Shown here in pieces: positions 49,585-58,579 of a DNA stretch of 64,000 nucleotides. Source of the DNA: Ruminococcus sp. GTDB taxonomy: Bacteria > Bacillota > Clostridia > Oscillospirales > Ruminococcaceae. The translations under genes were made by a program, and so were the position numbers. Below the pieces are notes generated by a model. The model saw only the letters and a list, made by a program, of their open reading frames with translations, was not told where the DNA came from and did no database searches. Each line of letters begins with the position of its first letter. The stretch's first letter is position 1. The DNA lies in assembly GCF_017464355.1 (NCBI RefSeq), contig NZ_JAFUAG010000004.1:62001-126000 (forward strand). Reading direction: 5' to 3'.

Positions 49585-51342
49585 TTAATCTGCTGCGAAC
49601 TGGGAATTGTAAAGCTCGCTGTAAAAGCCGCCTTTAGCCATAAGGCTGTCATGAGTTCCCTGCTCGATGATATGTCCTGACTTCATGACTATGATGTTCT
49701 CTGCCTCCTTGATAGTGGAAAGGCGGTGGGCGATGATGAAACTTGTCCTGCCTTTCATCATCTTGGCAAAGGCACGCTGTACTATTATCTCGGTACGGGT
49801 ATCAATGGAAGATGTAGCTTCGTCAAGTATTAGCATGGGGGGCAGCTTAAGCATTACCCTGGCGATACATAAAAGCTGCTTCTGACCCTGGGAGAGAGTG
49901 CTGAAAGCATCGGATATGACCGTATCATAGCCCTTTGGCAGGCGCTTTATAAAGCTGTGGCAATGGGCTGACTTTGCGGCTGCTATTACCTCATCATCGG
50001 TGGCATCGGGTTTCCCGTAGCGGATATTGTCACGGATAGTCGCCGTTTTCAGCCAGGTCTCCTGCAGCACCATGCCATACATTGAGCGCATGGAACTTCT
50101 GGTGCATTCTGTTACAGGTTTGCCGCTTATCCTGATCTCGCCGCTGTCAGTATCATAAAAGCGCATCAGCAGATTTATCATAGTAGTCTTGCCGCATCCC
50201 GTTGGGCCGACGATAGCCGTGCGCTCACCTGCCTTGACATGGAGATTGAAGTCCTCGATAAGCTTTATCTCAGGGTCGTAGCTGAAATATACGTGTTCAG
50301 CATCAACAGTGCCGTCTACCTCGTTAAGCACATATGCGTCAGATGTATCGGGTATCTCCTCTTCCTCTTCGATAAGGTCAAAGACACGTCTTGCAGATGC
50401 CAGCGCATTTTGCAGCTCAGTGATGACCCCGGATATCTCGTTGAAAGGCTTGGTGTACTGGTTGGCATATGTCAGGAAACTGGAGAGATTACCGACTGTA
50501 AATCCGCCGCCGTTGAACACTGTCAGGGCTCCGATAATGCCTACAGAGGTATAGACAAGTCCGTTGACGAAACGGGTGCAGGGGTTTGTCAGTGAGGAGA
50601 AGAATATGGCCTTAACGCCCACATTTTTTAGCTTCTGATTATAGACATCAAATCTTTCCTCGGCTTCGTCCTCATAGGAGAAAGCCTGTACGGTCTTAAG
50701 GTTTCCTGTTACTTCCTCCACCAGTGATGTGAGTTCGCCGCGTGCTTCGGATTGCTTGTGGAAAAGTACAAAGGTATTGCGGGCAATAAATCTTGCCACG
50801 AAAAGGGACAGGGGTGTCAGGAAAATAACTATCAGGGATATCTTGACATTTATCGTCAGCATGAAGATTATAGTACCAAAAATTGTACATATTCCCGTAA
50901 ACAGCTGGGCAAAGCCCATGAGCAGACCGTCTGATATCTGGTCGATATCGGTAATGATACGGCTGATTATATCACCGTGGGGGTGGGCATCGATGTAGGA
51001 CAGGGGCAGCTTATCCAGCTTGGCGAAGGCCTCGTTGCGGATATCTCTTACAACGAAGAAGGTTATCTTGTTGGTGCATAGGGACATCAGCCACTGGGAA
51101 AGGGCTGTTATGGAAACAGTGACAGCAAGCTTGATAACGATAGACAATAGCTTGTGAAAAACCACCTGTCCTCTGCCGACCATGACATCGACAGCCTGAC
51201 CGATGAGTATAGGCGCATAAAGGGTCGTGGCAACAGTTACCAGAGCCAGCACCATGGACACGACAAACAGCCAGATATATGGCTTTGCATAAGCCAGCAG
51301 GGGCTTAAGAACGGGCTTTTGTTTTATGCTTTGCTTAGCCAA
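49585..51342 (-). CDS. ABC exporter half-transporter B (ATPase/permease)
   Basis: A 585-aa type IV exporter subunit: six membrane helices in residues 15-310, then an ATPase with Walker A VGPTGCGKTTMI, signature LSQGQKQLL, Walker B MLILDEATSSID with catalytic Glu, and H-loop IIAHRLST. Translation starts at TTG 51342, with GGAGG 9-14 nt upstream inside the preceding gene. It overlaps the partner gene by 8 bp, so the two are made together. The signature LSQGQ replaces LSGGQ. Substrate (drug, peptide or lipid) unknown. Confidence 0.93.
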   Translation of the reverse strand: MAKQSIKQKPVLKPLLAYAKPYIWLFVVSMVLALVTVATTLYAPILIGQAVDVMVGRGQVVFHKLLSIVIKLAVTVSITALSQWLMSLCTNKITFFVVRDIRNEAFAKLDKLPLSYIDAHPHGDIISRIITDIDQISDGLLMGFAQLFTGICTIFGTIIFMLTINVKISLIVIFLTPLSLFVARFIARNTFVLFHKQSEARGELTSLVEEVTGNLKTVQAFSYEDEAEERFDVYNQKLKNVGVKAIFFSSLTNPCTRFVNGLVYTSVGIIGALTVFNGGGFTVGNLSSFLTYANQYTKPFNEISGVITELQNALASARRVFDLIEEEEEIPDTSDAYVLNEVDGTVDAEHVYFSYDPEIKLIEDFNLHVKAGERTAIVGPTGCGKTTMINLLMRFYDTDSGEIRISGKPVTECTRSSMRSMYGMVLQETWLKTATIRDNIRYGKPDATDDEVIAAAKSAHCHSFIKRLPKGYDTVISDAFSTLSQGQKQLLCIARVMLKLPPMLILDEATSSIDTRTEIIVQRAFAKMMKGRTSFIIAHRLSTIKEAENIIVMKSGHIIEQGTHDSLMAKGGFYSELYNSQFAAD

Positions 51343-53074
51343 TCTCCTTCACCTCCTTTTCGGAAAGCTGTGACAGACATATCTCCTTATAGATATCACA
51401 GCTGCGGTAGAGGTCACGGTGGGTGCCTATACCTGCTATCCTGCCGTCATCAAGGACGATTACCTTATCAACGTTTTTGATCGAGGATATCCTCTGGGAA
51501 ACGATGAACACTGTCATGCCCTCTGTTTCCTCGGCAATGGCCTTTCTCAGCCTTGCATCGGTGGCAAGGTCAAGGGCTGAGGCGGAGTCATCGAGAATGA
51601 CTATCTCGGGCGAACCCACAAAAGCCCTTGCAATTGTCAGCCTCTGGCGCTGACCGCCTGAAAGGTTTTTACCCTCCTGATTTATCATAAGGTCGAGCTT
51701 ACTTTTCTTTTCCATGACAAAGTCGTAGGCCTGGGCTATTTTCAGAGCCTTTATCAATTCTTCGTCAGTGGCTGACTTATCCCTCCAGCGCAGGTTATCA
51801 CGGACAGTTCCCTTGAACAGCACTGCACGCTGGGGCACCAGGCCGATCTTATGGCGAAGCTGTTTAAAGGGATATTTTTTTACATCTTCACCGTCTACCA
51901 GTACCTGACCCTTTGATACATCGTAAAAACGAGGTATAAGGTTGATGACCGAGCTTTTGCCCGAACCTGTACCGCCTATGATGCCCACGGTCTCTCCCCT
52001 GCTTACGGTGAAGCTTATGTTTTCCAGGGCATACTCCTCGCTGTCGTGGTAGGAGAAGCTTACATCGCGGAATTCAACTGCGGGGGCAGACTTATCTTCT
52101 GTGACCTCAGTACAGCCCTCATCTGAAACGGAAGGCTTTATATCAAAGACATCATTTATGCGTATGGCAGAAGCCTGCATTTTCGTGATGTTGGTGACAA
52201 GTATACTCATGGCAAGAAGTGCCAGCAGTATCTGGTTCATGTAGTTTATCAACGCTACCATATCGCCCTTGGTAAGTGCGCCGCTGTCAACAGACTTTCC
52301 TCCCGCCCACAGCAGAACGACAACTGCAAAATTCACGATAACGTAGGTCAGGGGGTTCATGAGAGCGCTTATCTTTCCTGCGGCTATCTGCAGGTCTTTC
52401 AGTTCATCGTTGAGGGAGAAAAACTCCTTCTCCTCGTCCTTCTGCCTGGAAAAAGCTCGGATGACTCTTGCGCCTGTCAGTGCCTCCCCCGTCAGCAGAT
52501 TTGTGCGGTCAAGGGTCTTCTGGATATGCTTGTATCTCGGGATAGTAATGCTCATTATCTTATAGATGACGAAGGCAAGACAAGGCGCTGCCACCAGGAA
52601 AATGAACGTCAGCTTTACAGAAAAAGTAAAGGCCATGATTATGGCGCCTACCACGATAAAGGGTGAACGCAGCAGAAGTCTTAACAGGATATTTACACCG
52701 GACTGGGCGGTGTTTATATCGGCGGTCATGCGGGTTATGAGGGTGCTGCTGCCTATACTGTCTATCTCGGCATATGAGAATTTGTTGATATGGTGCAGAA
52801 GGTCTGTACGCAGTGCCGTACCAAATCCCACAGAAGCCTTTGCGGCAAAATACTGGGCTGTCAGCGCACAGGATAATCCCAGCACGCCCAGCAGCACCAT
52901 TATGCCGCCCATGCGCAGGATATAGCTGATATCTTCATTTACTATACCGATATCTATTATACGCTTCATCACAACAGGCACCGCAAGTTCAAAGCAGGCC
53001 TCGATCAGCTTGAACAGGGGGCCTATGATACTTTCCTTTTTGTAGTTTTTCAAATATCTGAACAATCTGAACAT
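51335..53074 (-). CDS. ABC exporter half-transporter A (degenerate ATPase site)
   Basis: A 579-aa partner of the previous entry, with six membrane helices and an ATPase: Walker A IGGTGSGKSSVI, signature LSGGQRQRLTIARAF, Walker B VILDDSASALD. The catalytic Glu after Walker B is Asp, and the switch His is Gln (VSQRIS instead of AHRLS). These changes mark the inactive site of heterodimeric exporters such as TM287/288 and BmrCD. GGAGAAA precedes the ATG. Transcribed 54 bp after ppk1. Confidence 0.93.
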   Translation of the reverse strand: MFRLFRYLKNYKKESIIGPLFKLIEACFELAVPVVMKRIIDIGIVNEDISYILRMGGIMVLLGVLGLSCALTAQYFAAKASVGFGTALRTDLLHHINKFSYAEIDSIGSSTLITRMTADINTAQSGVNILLRLLLRSPFIVVGAIIMAFTFSVKLTFIFLVAAPCLAFVIYKIMSITIPRYKHIQKTLDRTNLLTGEALTGARVIRAFSRQKDEEKEFFSLNDELKDLQIAAGKISALMNPLTYVIVNFAVVVLLWAGGKSVDSGALTKGDMVALINYMNQILLALLAMSILVTNITKMQASAIRINDVFDIKPSVSDEGCTEVTEDKSAPAVEFRDVSFSYHDSEEYALENISFTVSRGETVGIIGGTGSGKSSVINLIPRFYDVSKGQVLVDGEDVKKYPFKQLRHKIGLVPQRAVLFKGTVRDNLRWRDKSATDEELIKALKIAQAYDFVMEKKSKLDLMINQEGKNLSGGQRQRLTIARAFVGSPEIVILDDSASALDLATDARLRKAIAEETEGMTVFIVSQRISSIKNVDKVIVLDDGRIAGIGTHRDLYRSCDIYKEICLSQLSEKEVKEIG

Positions 53075-53095
53075 TTTATTTCTCCATACATGATT

Positions 53096-53122
53096 TGACG
53101 GACAGCACCTTACTGTCCGTCA
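53096..53122 (-). terminator. Hairpin between ppk1 and the ABC genes
   Basis: 10-bp perfect stem TGACGGACAG with CTGTCCGTCA, 7-nt loop. No proper T run on the minus strand, so termination is probably partial or absent. Confidence 0.4.
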
Positions 53123-53127
53123 GAACA

Positions 53128-55347
53128 TTATTTTTTCTTTTTAACCTTTACCTTTACGACGGAATAACGCGATGAACCTTGACCACAAGCTTTTTTTTTT
53201 ACAGGTCCCTCGGGCTTTGGCTCAGGCTGTACTTCTTCGGGAGCAGACTTTTCCTCCTGAAGTGCCACAGGCTCGGGGGCGGGCTGAGGCTTCGGCTTGG
53301 GCTTGGGAACATTTGCGTAAGCCTCGGCAAAAAGTCTGCCCTGGGCATCTACCGCAGGCTCGGTATGTTTGCTCATGAGATATGTGCCGTCGGGCTGCAT
53401 ATCTCTTGCCTTGACGTTATCGTTCATCTGGGTATCGAATAGGTCGAGTATCCGCTTTTTGATATCTTCATCAAGAACTGGGGCGGCCACTTCCACACGG
53501 CGTGTCGTGTTCCGGGTCATGTAGTCAGCGGAGGATATGTAGACATTCTTCCTGACACCGCTGCCGAAAATATATATCCTTGCGTGTTCAAGGTACCTGC
53601 CGACGATAGAGCGTATGCGGATATTCTCCGTCACCCCCGCAACACCTGCCACAAGGCAGGAGATACCTCTTATCATCATCTCGACCTTTACACCTGCCTG
53701 GGAGCATTCGATGAGCTTATCTATGATGACCTTATCTGTGAGGGAATTTAGCTTTGCGCCCACATAGCCCTCTCCGCCTGCTTTTGCTATGGCGATCTCA
53801 TTATCCATCATTTCCAGCACACGGTTTTGCAGACAGTGGGGCGCTACCAGCAGCAGCCTGCTGTCTTCCACCAGTTCACCAATGGACAGTGTGCGGAATA
53901 CTTCCTCTGCCTCACGGGCTATCTGTTCATTTGAGGTCATCAGGCAGAGGTCGGTATAGAGGCCTGCGGTCTTCTCATTATAGTTGCCTGTGCCTATCTG
54001 GGTGGTGTATTTAACACCATCGGCAGTCTTGCGGGTGATAAGGCATAGCTTTGAATGCACCTTAAGACCCTTGGGGCCGTACATTACCCGACAGCCTGCT
54101 TCTTCAAGCTGCTTTGACCAGCCGATGTTGTTCTCTTCGTCAAATCTGGCACGCAGTTCCACAAGAACAACAACTTCCTTGCCGTTTTCAGCGGCGGCGC
54201 ACAGTGCCTTTACTACCTTTGAATGCTTTGCCACACGGTAAAGTGTCATCTTTATGGAAACAACGCTGTCGTCCTTGGCGGCTTCATTCAGCATTCTGAT
54301 AAAAGGCTGTATCGACTCATAGGGATAGGACAGGAACAGATTCCTCTCATCGACCTGCTCGATCATGGGTCGGCTTTCATCTATCATGCGGGAAAGCTGA
54401 GGTGACTGAGGTTCAAAGAAAAGCTCTTTCCTGCTCTCGGCTTTGTCGAACACCGTGAATACATATGACAGGTCAAGGGGCGTTTTCTCAACGAACACTT
54501 GCTTTTTGGAAAGCTCCAGCCTGGTGCAGAGTTCTTTCAGCAGGGGCTCGGATATCTGCCTGGAAAGCTGTAATCTCACAGGGCAGAGCCTTTTGCGCTT
54601 ATTTATCAGCACAGACATATTCTGCCTGAAATCAAGTTCACGGTCAAAGCTTTCGTCAACGTCGATATCAGCATTTCGGGTAACGCGGATAAGGGTCTTT
54701 TCCTCGACTTTATACCCGGGGAATATCTTATCTGTGAAGTGGTATATAAGCTCCTCCACCAGCACATACGCGATAGTGTCGTCCTGTCTGGGCAGAAAGA
54801 TCACTCTGTCAAACTTCTCGCTGCAGCCTATAAGACCAACAGTGATACCGCTTTTGGAAGTCAGCTTTGCAGCCACATAAATGCTCTTGTTTGCCAGGAA
54901 TGGGAACGGGTGCCTTTTGTCGATAATGATAGCATTAAGAAAAGGCTTTATCTCATAGGCATAGTAAGCTTCAAGAAATTCAAGGTCCTGTATGGTCAGG
55001 TTTTTCATGCTCTTATGCATGATATTCTTTGGTTCAAGGGCCTTGTGTATGGCCTTGAAGCTTTCGTCCTCCACAGCGATAAGCTCCCGCACCCTGGCGA
55101 AGATAGCGCTGAGCTGCTCAGAGGGCTTCATCTTAGATTTGTTGTCTTTATTAGAGTCGTCCACCAGCGAAGCATCATACAGCGAGCCCACCCTGACCAT
55201 AAAAAACTCATCAAGGTTGCTGCCGTATATGGATTGGAACAGCAGCCTTTCCAGCAGCGGGTTGCGCTCATCTCTTGCTTCTTCCAGCACACGCTCATTG
55301 AATTTGAGCCACGAAAGCTCTCGGTTATCATATACCCTGTTTTTCAC
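53128..55347 (-). CDS. ppk1: Polyphosphate kinase 1 with Pro/Lys-rich C-terminal extension
   Basis: Makes polyphosphate from ATP. N-terminal NRELSWLKFNERVLEEA, then SIKMTLYRVAKHSKV, the autophosphorylated His in VHSKLCLITRK (His431), the second active-site region SADYMTRNTTRRVEV, and the usual end near residue 665. About 70 extra residues follow: a Pro/Lys/Glu-rich linker (KPKPKPQPAPEPVALQ) and a basic tail ending KVKVKKKK. An A10 tract (53191-53200) lies inside this tail. The family is usually about 690 aa. Own promoter at 55380. Confidence 0.95.
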   Translation of the reverse strand: MKNRVYDNRELSWLKFNERVLEEARDERNPLLERLLFQSIYGSNLDEFFMVRVGSLYDASLVDDSNKDNKSKMKPSEQLSAIFARVRELIAVEDESFKAIHKALEPKNIMHKSMKNLTIQDLEFLEAYYAYEIKPFLNAIIIDKRHPFPFLANKSIYVAAKLTSKSGITVGLIGCSEKFDRVIFLPRQDDTIAYVLVEELIYHFTDKIFPGYKVEEKTLIRVTRNADIDVDESFDRELDFRQNMSVLINKRKRLCPVRLQLSRQISEPLLKELCTRLELSKKQVFVEKTPLDLSYVFTVFDKAESRKELFFEPQSPQLSRMIDESRPMIEQVDERNLFLSYPYESIQPFIRMLNEAAKDDSVVSIKMTLYRVAKHSKVVKALCAAAENGKEVVVLVELRARFDEENNIGWSKQLEEAGCRVMYGPKGLKVHSKLCLITRKTADGVKYTTQIGTGNYNEKTAGLYTDLCLMTSNEQIAREAEEVFRTLSIGELVEDSRLLLVAPHCLQNRVLEMMDNEIAIAKAGGEGYVGAKLNSLTDKVIIDKLIECSQAGVKVEMMIRGISCLVAGVAGVTENIRIRSIVGRYLEHARIYIFGSGVRKNVYISSADYMTRNTTRRVEVAAPVLDEDIKKRILDLFDTQMNDNVKARDMQPDGTYLMSKHTEPAVDAQGRLFAEAYANVPKPKPKPQPAPEPVALQEEKSAPEEVQPEPKPEGPVKKKACGQGSSRYSVVKVKVKKKK

Positions 55348-55379
55348 GGTATTTCTCCTATCATAAATTAGATATATTT

Positions 55380-55408
55380 ATTATAGTACATATTTCGGGT
55401 ATTGTCAA
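55380..55408 (-). promoter_or_regulatory. Sigma-A promoter of ppk1
   Basis: Perfect TTGACA and perfect TATAAT separated by 17 bp on the minus strand, 33 bp before the ppk1 ATG. Confidence 0.9.
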
Positions 55409-55434
55409 CAATAATAAGCTATAACTTTTTTAAC

Positions 55435-55464
55435 AAAAAACAGCGTCCGCAGGCTGGGACGCTG
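55435..55464 (-). terminator. Terminator after the lipoprotein gene at 55579
   Basis: 8-bp stem CAGCGTCC with GGACGCTG, followed on the minus strand by TTTTTTG. Confidence 0.85.
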
Positions 55465-55488
55465 TGATTATCTATACAGATGATGGAA

Positions 55489-55517
55489 AGTCAGAAAACT
55501 TTAGAAGTTTTCTGACT
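55489..55517. repeat. 13-bp perfect inverted repeat with 3-nt loop
   Basis: AGTCAGAAAACTT (55489-55501) pairs with 55505-55517. It lies between the lipoprotein stop and the terminator at 55435-55464. There is no T run on either side, so it may protect the 3' end of the mRNA; function unknown. Confidence 0.6.
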
Positions 55518-55578
55518 CGTTTATGAAATTTATCTTAATCCATTTATAGCATAATGATCTTATAACATCATTTTGTTA

Positions 55579-56148
55579 CTATCCAAGATATGTTACCTGT
55601 AAATCATAACCTTCAACATAGTCCCATAATGGTTCAATTACAAGATTTCCTAAACCATATTCTATATTTGAATCATAAGCATCCAGCCCCCCATTCATCT
55701 CACGATAAACAAATTTTGTTCCGTCTTCGCAAGTTGCAACATAAGACGAAACATTCTCATCAAAAGAAATATCAATAACTTTTTGCTCATAAAAATCTTC
55801 TACAAACCTCCTAAAGCACTCCTCCATAGGATAAAGTCCGTCAGGATTATCTTCCATAGTAACAATACCTGTTTCTTCGGGGGTATCTGACACAGCAGCT
55901 TCGGTCTCTGTCTCAGGTTCGGAAGTTTCGACAGGCTCGGTCTCTGTCACTGCTTCGGTGGTCGTAGTGGTCTCGGTCTCGGGCTCGGCTGTTGTGGTCG
56001 TGGTTTCGGCAGCAGCTTCGGTCTCTGCGGGAGCTGTTGTTGTAGTGGTCGTGTTCTCTGACTTGGAGCTGTTATCTGCGCTTTCGCTGCCGCAGGCGGC
56101 AAACACCAGCATTACAGCCATGATACCCGCTATCAGTTTAATGTTCAT
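55579..56148 (-). CDS. Lipoprotein with Thr/Glu linker, unknown function
   Basis: A 189-aa lipoprotein with signal ending FAAC (Cys19), a low-complexity Thr/Glu/Ala linker of about 75 residues, and a C-terminal domain of about 90 residues (YPMEECFRRFVEDFYEQKVI, YVATCEDGTKFVYREMNGG). The C-terminal part uses A/T-ended codons far more than the linker and the neighbouring genes, hinting at a different origin for that domain. AAGGAGG precedes the ATG. A terminator hairpin ends immediately before this site, so expression seems to depend on readthrough. Confidence 0.8.
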   Translation of the reverse strand: MNIKLIAGIMAVMLVFAACGSESADNSSKSENTTTTTTAPAETEAAAETTTTTAEPETETTTTTEAVTETEPVETSEPETETEAAVSDTPEETGIVTMEDNPDGLYPMEECFRRFVEDFYEQKVIDISFDENVSSYVATCEDGTKFVYREMNGGLDAYDSNIEYGLGNLVIEPLWDYVEGYDLQVTYLG

Positions 56149-56162
56149 TATATTTCCTCCTT

Positions 56163-56199
56163 ATAAAAACAGGCGCAGTACACCTATGCGTACTACGCC
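56163..56199 (-). terminator. Attenuator-like terminator directly before the lipoprotein ribosome site
   Basis: GGCGTAGTAC pairs with GTACTGCGCC on the minus RNA (one U-G pair; on the plus RNA it would be a mismatch), 8-nt loop, then TGTTTTTAT. The AAGGAGG of the lipoprotein gene follows within a few bases, leaving no room for a promoter between. Confidence 0.75.
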
Positions 56200-56249
56200 T
56201 TGATAACTATATCAGATGAAAATATGCACACTGAACAAAGGCTTACCTC

Positions 56250-56298
56250 AGGAAGCCCCCCCCCGTTCACAAATTGTTAATATGTCAAATGTGCTCAT
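56250..56298 (-). CDS. Leader peptide of 16 codons with a G9 tract
   Basis: ATG at 56298 after an AGAGGTGAG site encodes MSTFDILTICERGGAS. The end contains nine G in a row (56256-56264), which code for the Arg-Gly-Gly part. One more or fewer G would shift the frame and lengthen the peptide. It lies between the promoter at 56317-56345 and the terminator at 56163-56199, the usual place of a leader peptide. Confidence 0.45.
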
Positions 56299-56316
56299 AT
56301 TTCTCACCTCTGGTAA

Positions 56317-56345
56317 ATTATACACCGTCTATTTACATTTGTCAA
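56317..56345 (-). promoter_or_regulatory. Sigma-A promoter of the leader and lipoprotein gene
   Basis: Perfect TTGACA and perfect TATAAT separated by 17 bp on the minus strand. The -35 box begins 3 bp after the glpK stop. Confidence 0.88.
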
Positions 56346-56348
56346 GAA

Positions 56349-57839
56349 TTATTTCACCAAACTTCTCTCCACCGCCTTTTTCCAGCCCGCTGTCAGGCTT
56401 TCACGTTCATCGGCGGACATGGCAGGCATGAACTCACGGAACTTCTGAGAAACACGGTTGAGCTCCTCACGGCTTTCCCACATACCGCAGTGCAGGCCTG
56501 CCAGGAAAGCTGCGCCTGTTGCGGTGGACTCTACATTCCTGGGACGGATAATGCTCCTGCCGAGAATATCTGCCTGGAACTGCATGAGGAAATCATTCTG
56601 CGACGCTCCGCCGTCCACCTTGATAATGCCCAGGGCGGAGGTGTCATCCTCCATGGCATTGATGACATCAGCTGTCTGGTAAGCGATAGCTTCCAGCGCT
56701 GCACGGACGATGTGTGCCCTGCCCGAACCGCGGGTAAGGCCGCAGATAGTTCCGCGGGCGGCGCTGTCCCAGTAGGGGGTGCCAAGTCCCACGAAAGCGG
56801 GTACAAAGTAAACTCCCCCGTTGTCGGGAACGGAAGATGCAAGCCAGGCAGTTTCTTCCGCTGTGCTGATAATGCAAAGCTCATCACGCAGCCATTTGAC
56901 CACCGCCCCCGAAACGAATACCGAACCCTCCAGCGCATAGGTGACTTTGCCGTCAATGCCCCAGGCGATAGTCGTTAACAGGCCGTTCTTGCTCTCAACG
57001 CACTCATCGCCTGTGTTCATCAAAAGAAATCCCCCTGTGCCGTAAGTGTTCTTCACATCGCCCCTGAGGTAGCAGCACTGGCCGAAAAGAGCTGCCTGCT
57101 GGTCGCCTGCGCAGCCGCAGATCGGTATCTCGGCACCAAGCACGGCAGGGTCTGTCACACCGAAGTCCCCCGAAGAATTTCTGACCTCGGGCAGGATATT
57201 CTCTGGTATGCCCAGCAGACCCAGTATCTCCTTATCCCATTCAAGGCTGTGGATATTAAAGAGCATGGTGCGTGAAGCGTTGGTGTAGTCGGTGGCATGG
57301 ACTTTCCTGCCCGTTAAATTCCAGATGAGCCAGGTATCTACCGTGCCGAAGACAAGCTCGCCTTTCTGCGCCCTTTCACGGACACCCTCAACGTTGTCGA
57401 ATATCCACTTTATCTTAGTTGCGGAAAAATACGGGTCTATCAGCAGACCTGTCTTGCTGCGGAAGAACTTGTCCAGGCCCTGCTCCTTAAGCCTGCCGCA
57501 GGTGTCTGCGGTTCGGCGGCACTGCCAGACGATAGCATTGTAAACAGGTTCGCCTGTGTTTTTATCCCAGAGCATGGTAGTTTCACGCTGGTTGGTAACA
57601 CCGATAGCTGCTATCTCCGAGATATCACCGCCGTTATCGGAAAGATAGGCAAAACAGTCCCGCACAGCATGAAGCTGGGAGTCCAGTATATCCTTCGGGT
57701 CATGCTCGACCCAGCCTGCTTTCGGGAATATCTGGGGGAATTCATACTGGGCGGCAAAGACTTTATTACCGTCCTTATCGAACAGCACTGCACGGGAAGA
57801 AGTCGTGCCCTGGTCAAGGGAAAGAATATATTTTTTCAT
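56349..57839 (-). CDS. glpK: Glycerol kinase
   Basis: Phosphorylates glycerol to glycerol 3-phosphate. FGGY-family motifs: [50 protein letters not shown] and, at the C-terminal signature, [17 protein letters not shown]. 496 aa, full length. A phosphorylatable His loop for HPr control may lie near [12 protein letters not shown], but is not clear. It has its own promoter. No glpF, glpD or glpP is nearby. Confidence 0.97.
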   Translation of the reverse strand: MKKYILSLDQGTTSSRAVLFDKDGNKVFAAQYEFPQIFPKAGWVEHDPKDILDSQLHAVRDCFAYLSDNGGDISEIAAIGVTNQRETTMLWDKNTGEPVYNAIVWQCRRTADTCGRLKEQGLDKFFRSKTGLLIDPYFSATKIKWIFDNVEGVRERAQKGELVFGTVDTWLIWNLTGRKVHATDYTNASRTMLFNIHSLEWDKEILGLLGIPENILPEVRNSSGDFGVTDPAVLGAEIPICGCAGDQQAALFGQCCYLRGDVKNTYGTGGFLLMNTGDECVESKNGLLTTIAWGIDGKVTYALEGSVFVSGAVVKWLRDELCIISTAEETAWLASSVPDNGGVYFVPAFVGLGTPYWDSAARGTICGLTRGSGRAHIVRAALEAIAYQTADVINAMEDDTSALGIIKVDGGASQNDFLMQFQADILGRSIIRPRNVESTATGAAFLAGLHCGMWESREELNRVSQKFREFMPAMSADERESLTAGWKKAVERSLVK

Positions 57840-57871
57840 AGCTCATCGTCCTTTCGCTATAGCTTTACTAT

Positions 57872-57900
57872 ATGATACTACTAATTTTTGTTGTTGTCAA
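57872..57900 (-). promoter_or_regulatory. Sigma-A promoter of glpK
   Basis: TTGACA and TATCAT separated by 17 bp on the minus strand, 33 bp before the ATG. The divergent tspO gene has a TATAAT at 57950-57955 with only a weak -35 (TTCATA). Confidence 0.78.
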
Positions 57901-57972
57901 CAGGAATTTTTGTTTATTGCACTCAATTCATATCACAAACCAATGGTCATATAATTAAGCGAGGTGATTACA

Positions 57973-58446
57973 ATGAAAAAGTTCAGACTAACAGAACTGT
58001 TGATCTGGGTCGTAGGTACAGAACTGGTCGGGGCGGTATCAGCGCTGATAGCAGGAGGCAATTTCGGCGAATCGTTCGCTTCGCTGGATAAGCCTCCCCT
58101 TTCGCCGCCCGCATGGGTCTTCCCCATAGCGTGGGCGGTGCTGTATGGGCTTATGGGATATTCGGGATATCTGATATATCTTTCAGATAATGCAAAGCGG
58201 GGCAGGGCGCTGAAACTTTTTGCGCTGCAGCTGATCGTCAACTTCATATGGGTGCCTGTGTTTTTCGGGAAGAAAAGTCTTATCGGAGGACTTGTTATCA
58301 TAATACTGCTGGATATACTTGTGGTGATGATGACAGCGGCATTTTGCAAAATACGAAAGAAAGCTGCCCTTGCGAACCTGCCCTATGTGGTCTGGTGCCT
58401 GTTTGCTACTTATCTTACCACAGGGCTTTACATACTGAATAAATAG
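57973..58446 (+). CDS. tspO: TspO/MBR-family membrane protein
   Basis: A 157-aa protein with five membrane helices, homologous to the tryptophan-rich sensory protein/peripheral benzodiazepine receptor that binds porphyrins. Visible are SLDKPPLSPPAWVFPIAWAV, the central YGLMGYSGYLIYL and NFIWVPVFFGKKS. GAGGTG is 6-8 nt before the ATG at 57973. Bacterial TspO proteins are linked to stress and tetrapyrrole handling; the function here is inferred from the family only. Confidence 0.93.
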   Translation: MKKFRLTELLIWVVGTELVGAVSALIAGGNFGESFASLDKPPLSPPAWVFPIAWAVLYGLMGYSGYLIYLSDNAKRGRALKLFALQLIVNFIWVPVFFGKKSLIGGLVIIILLDILVVMMTAAFCKIRKKAALANLPYVVWCLFATYLTTGLYILNK

Positions 58447-58493
58447 GGCTTTTTCGGGAAAAATCATTGTGAAAACTTTTCTAGTAATAAGTA

Positions 58494-58522
58494 TTGACAT
58501 TAAAAATTTGATTTGATACAAT
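58494..58522 (+). promoter_or_regulatory. Sigma-A promoter of the serine hydrolase gene
   Basis: Perfect TTGACA and TACAAT separated by 17 bp, 57 bp before the ATG. Confidence 0.8.
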
Positions 58523-58579
58523 ATAGATACTGTATGAAACTTCGATCGAATATACAGAACATTTTACGGAGGTATATTT

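Noticed and set aside
53172-53442. Plus-strand frames opposite the PPK1 tail
   Set aside because: They reflect the low-complexity Pro/Lys codons of the tail; no start signals.
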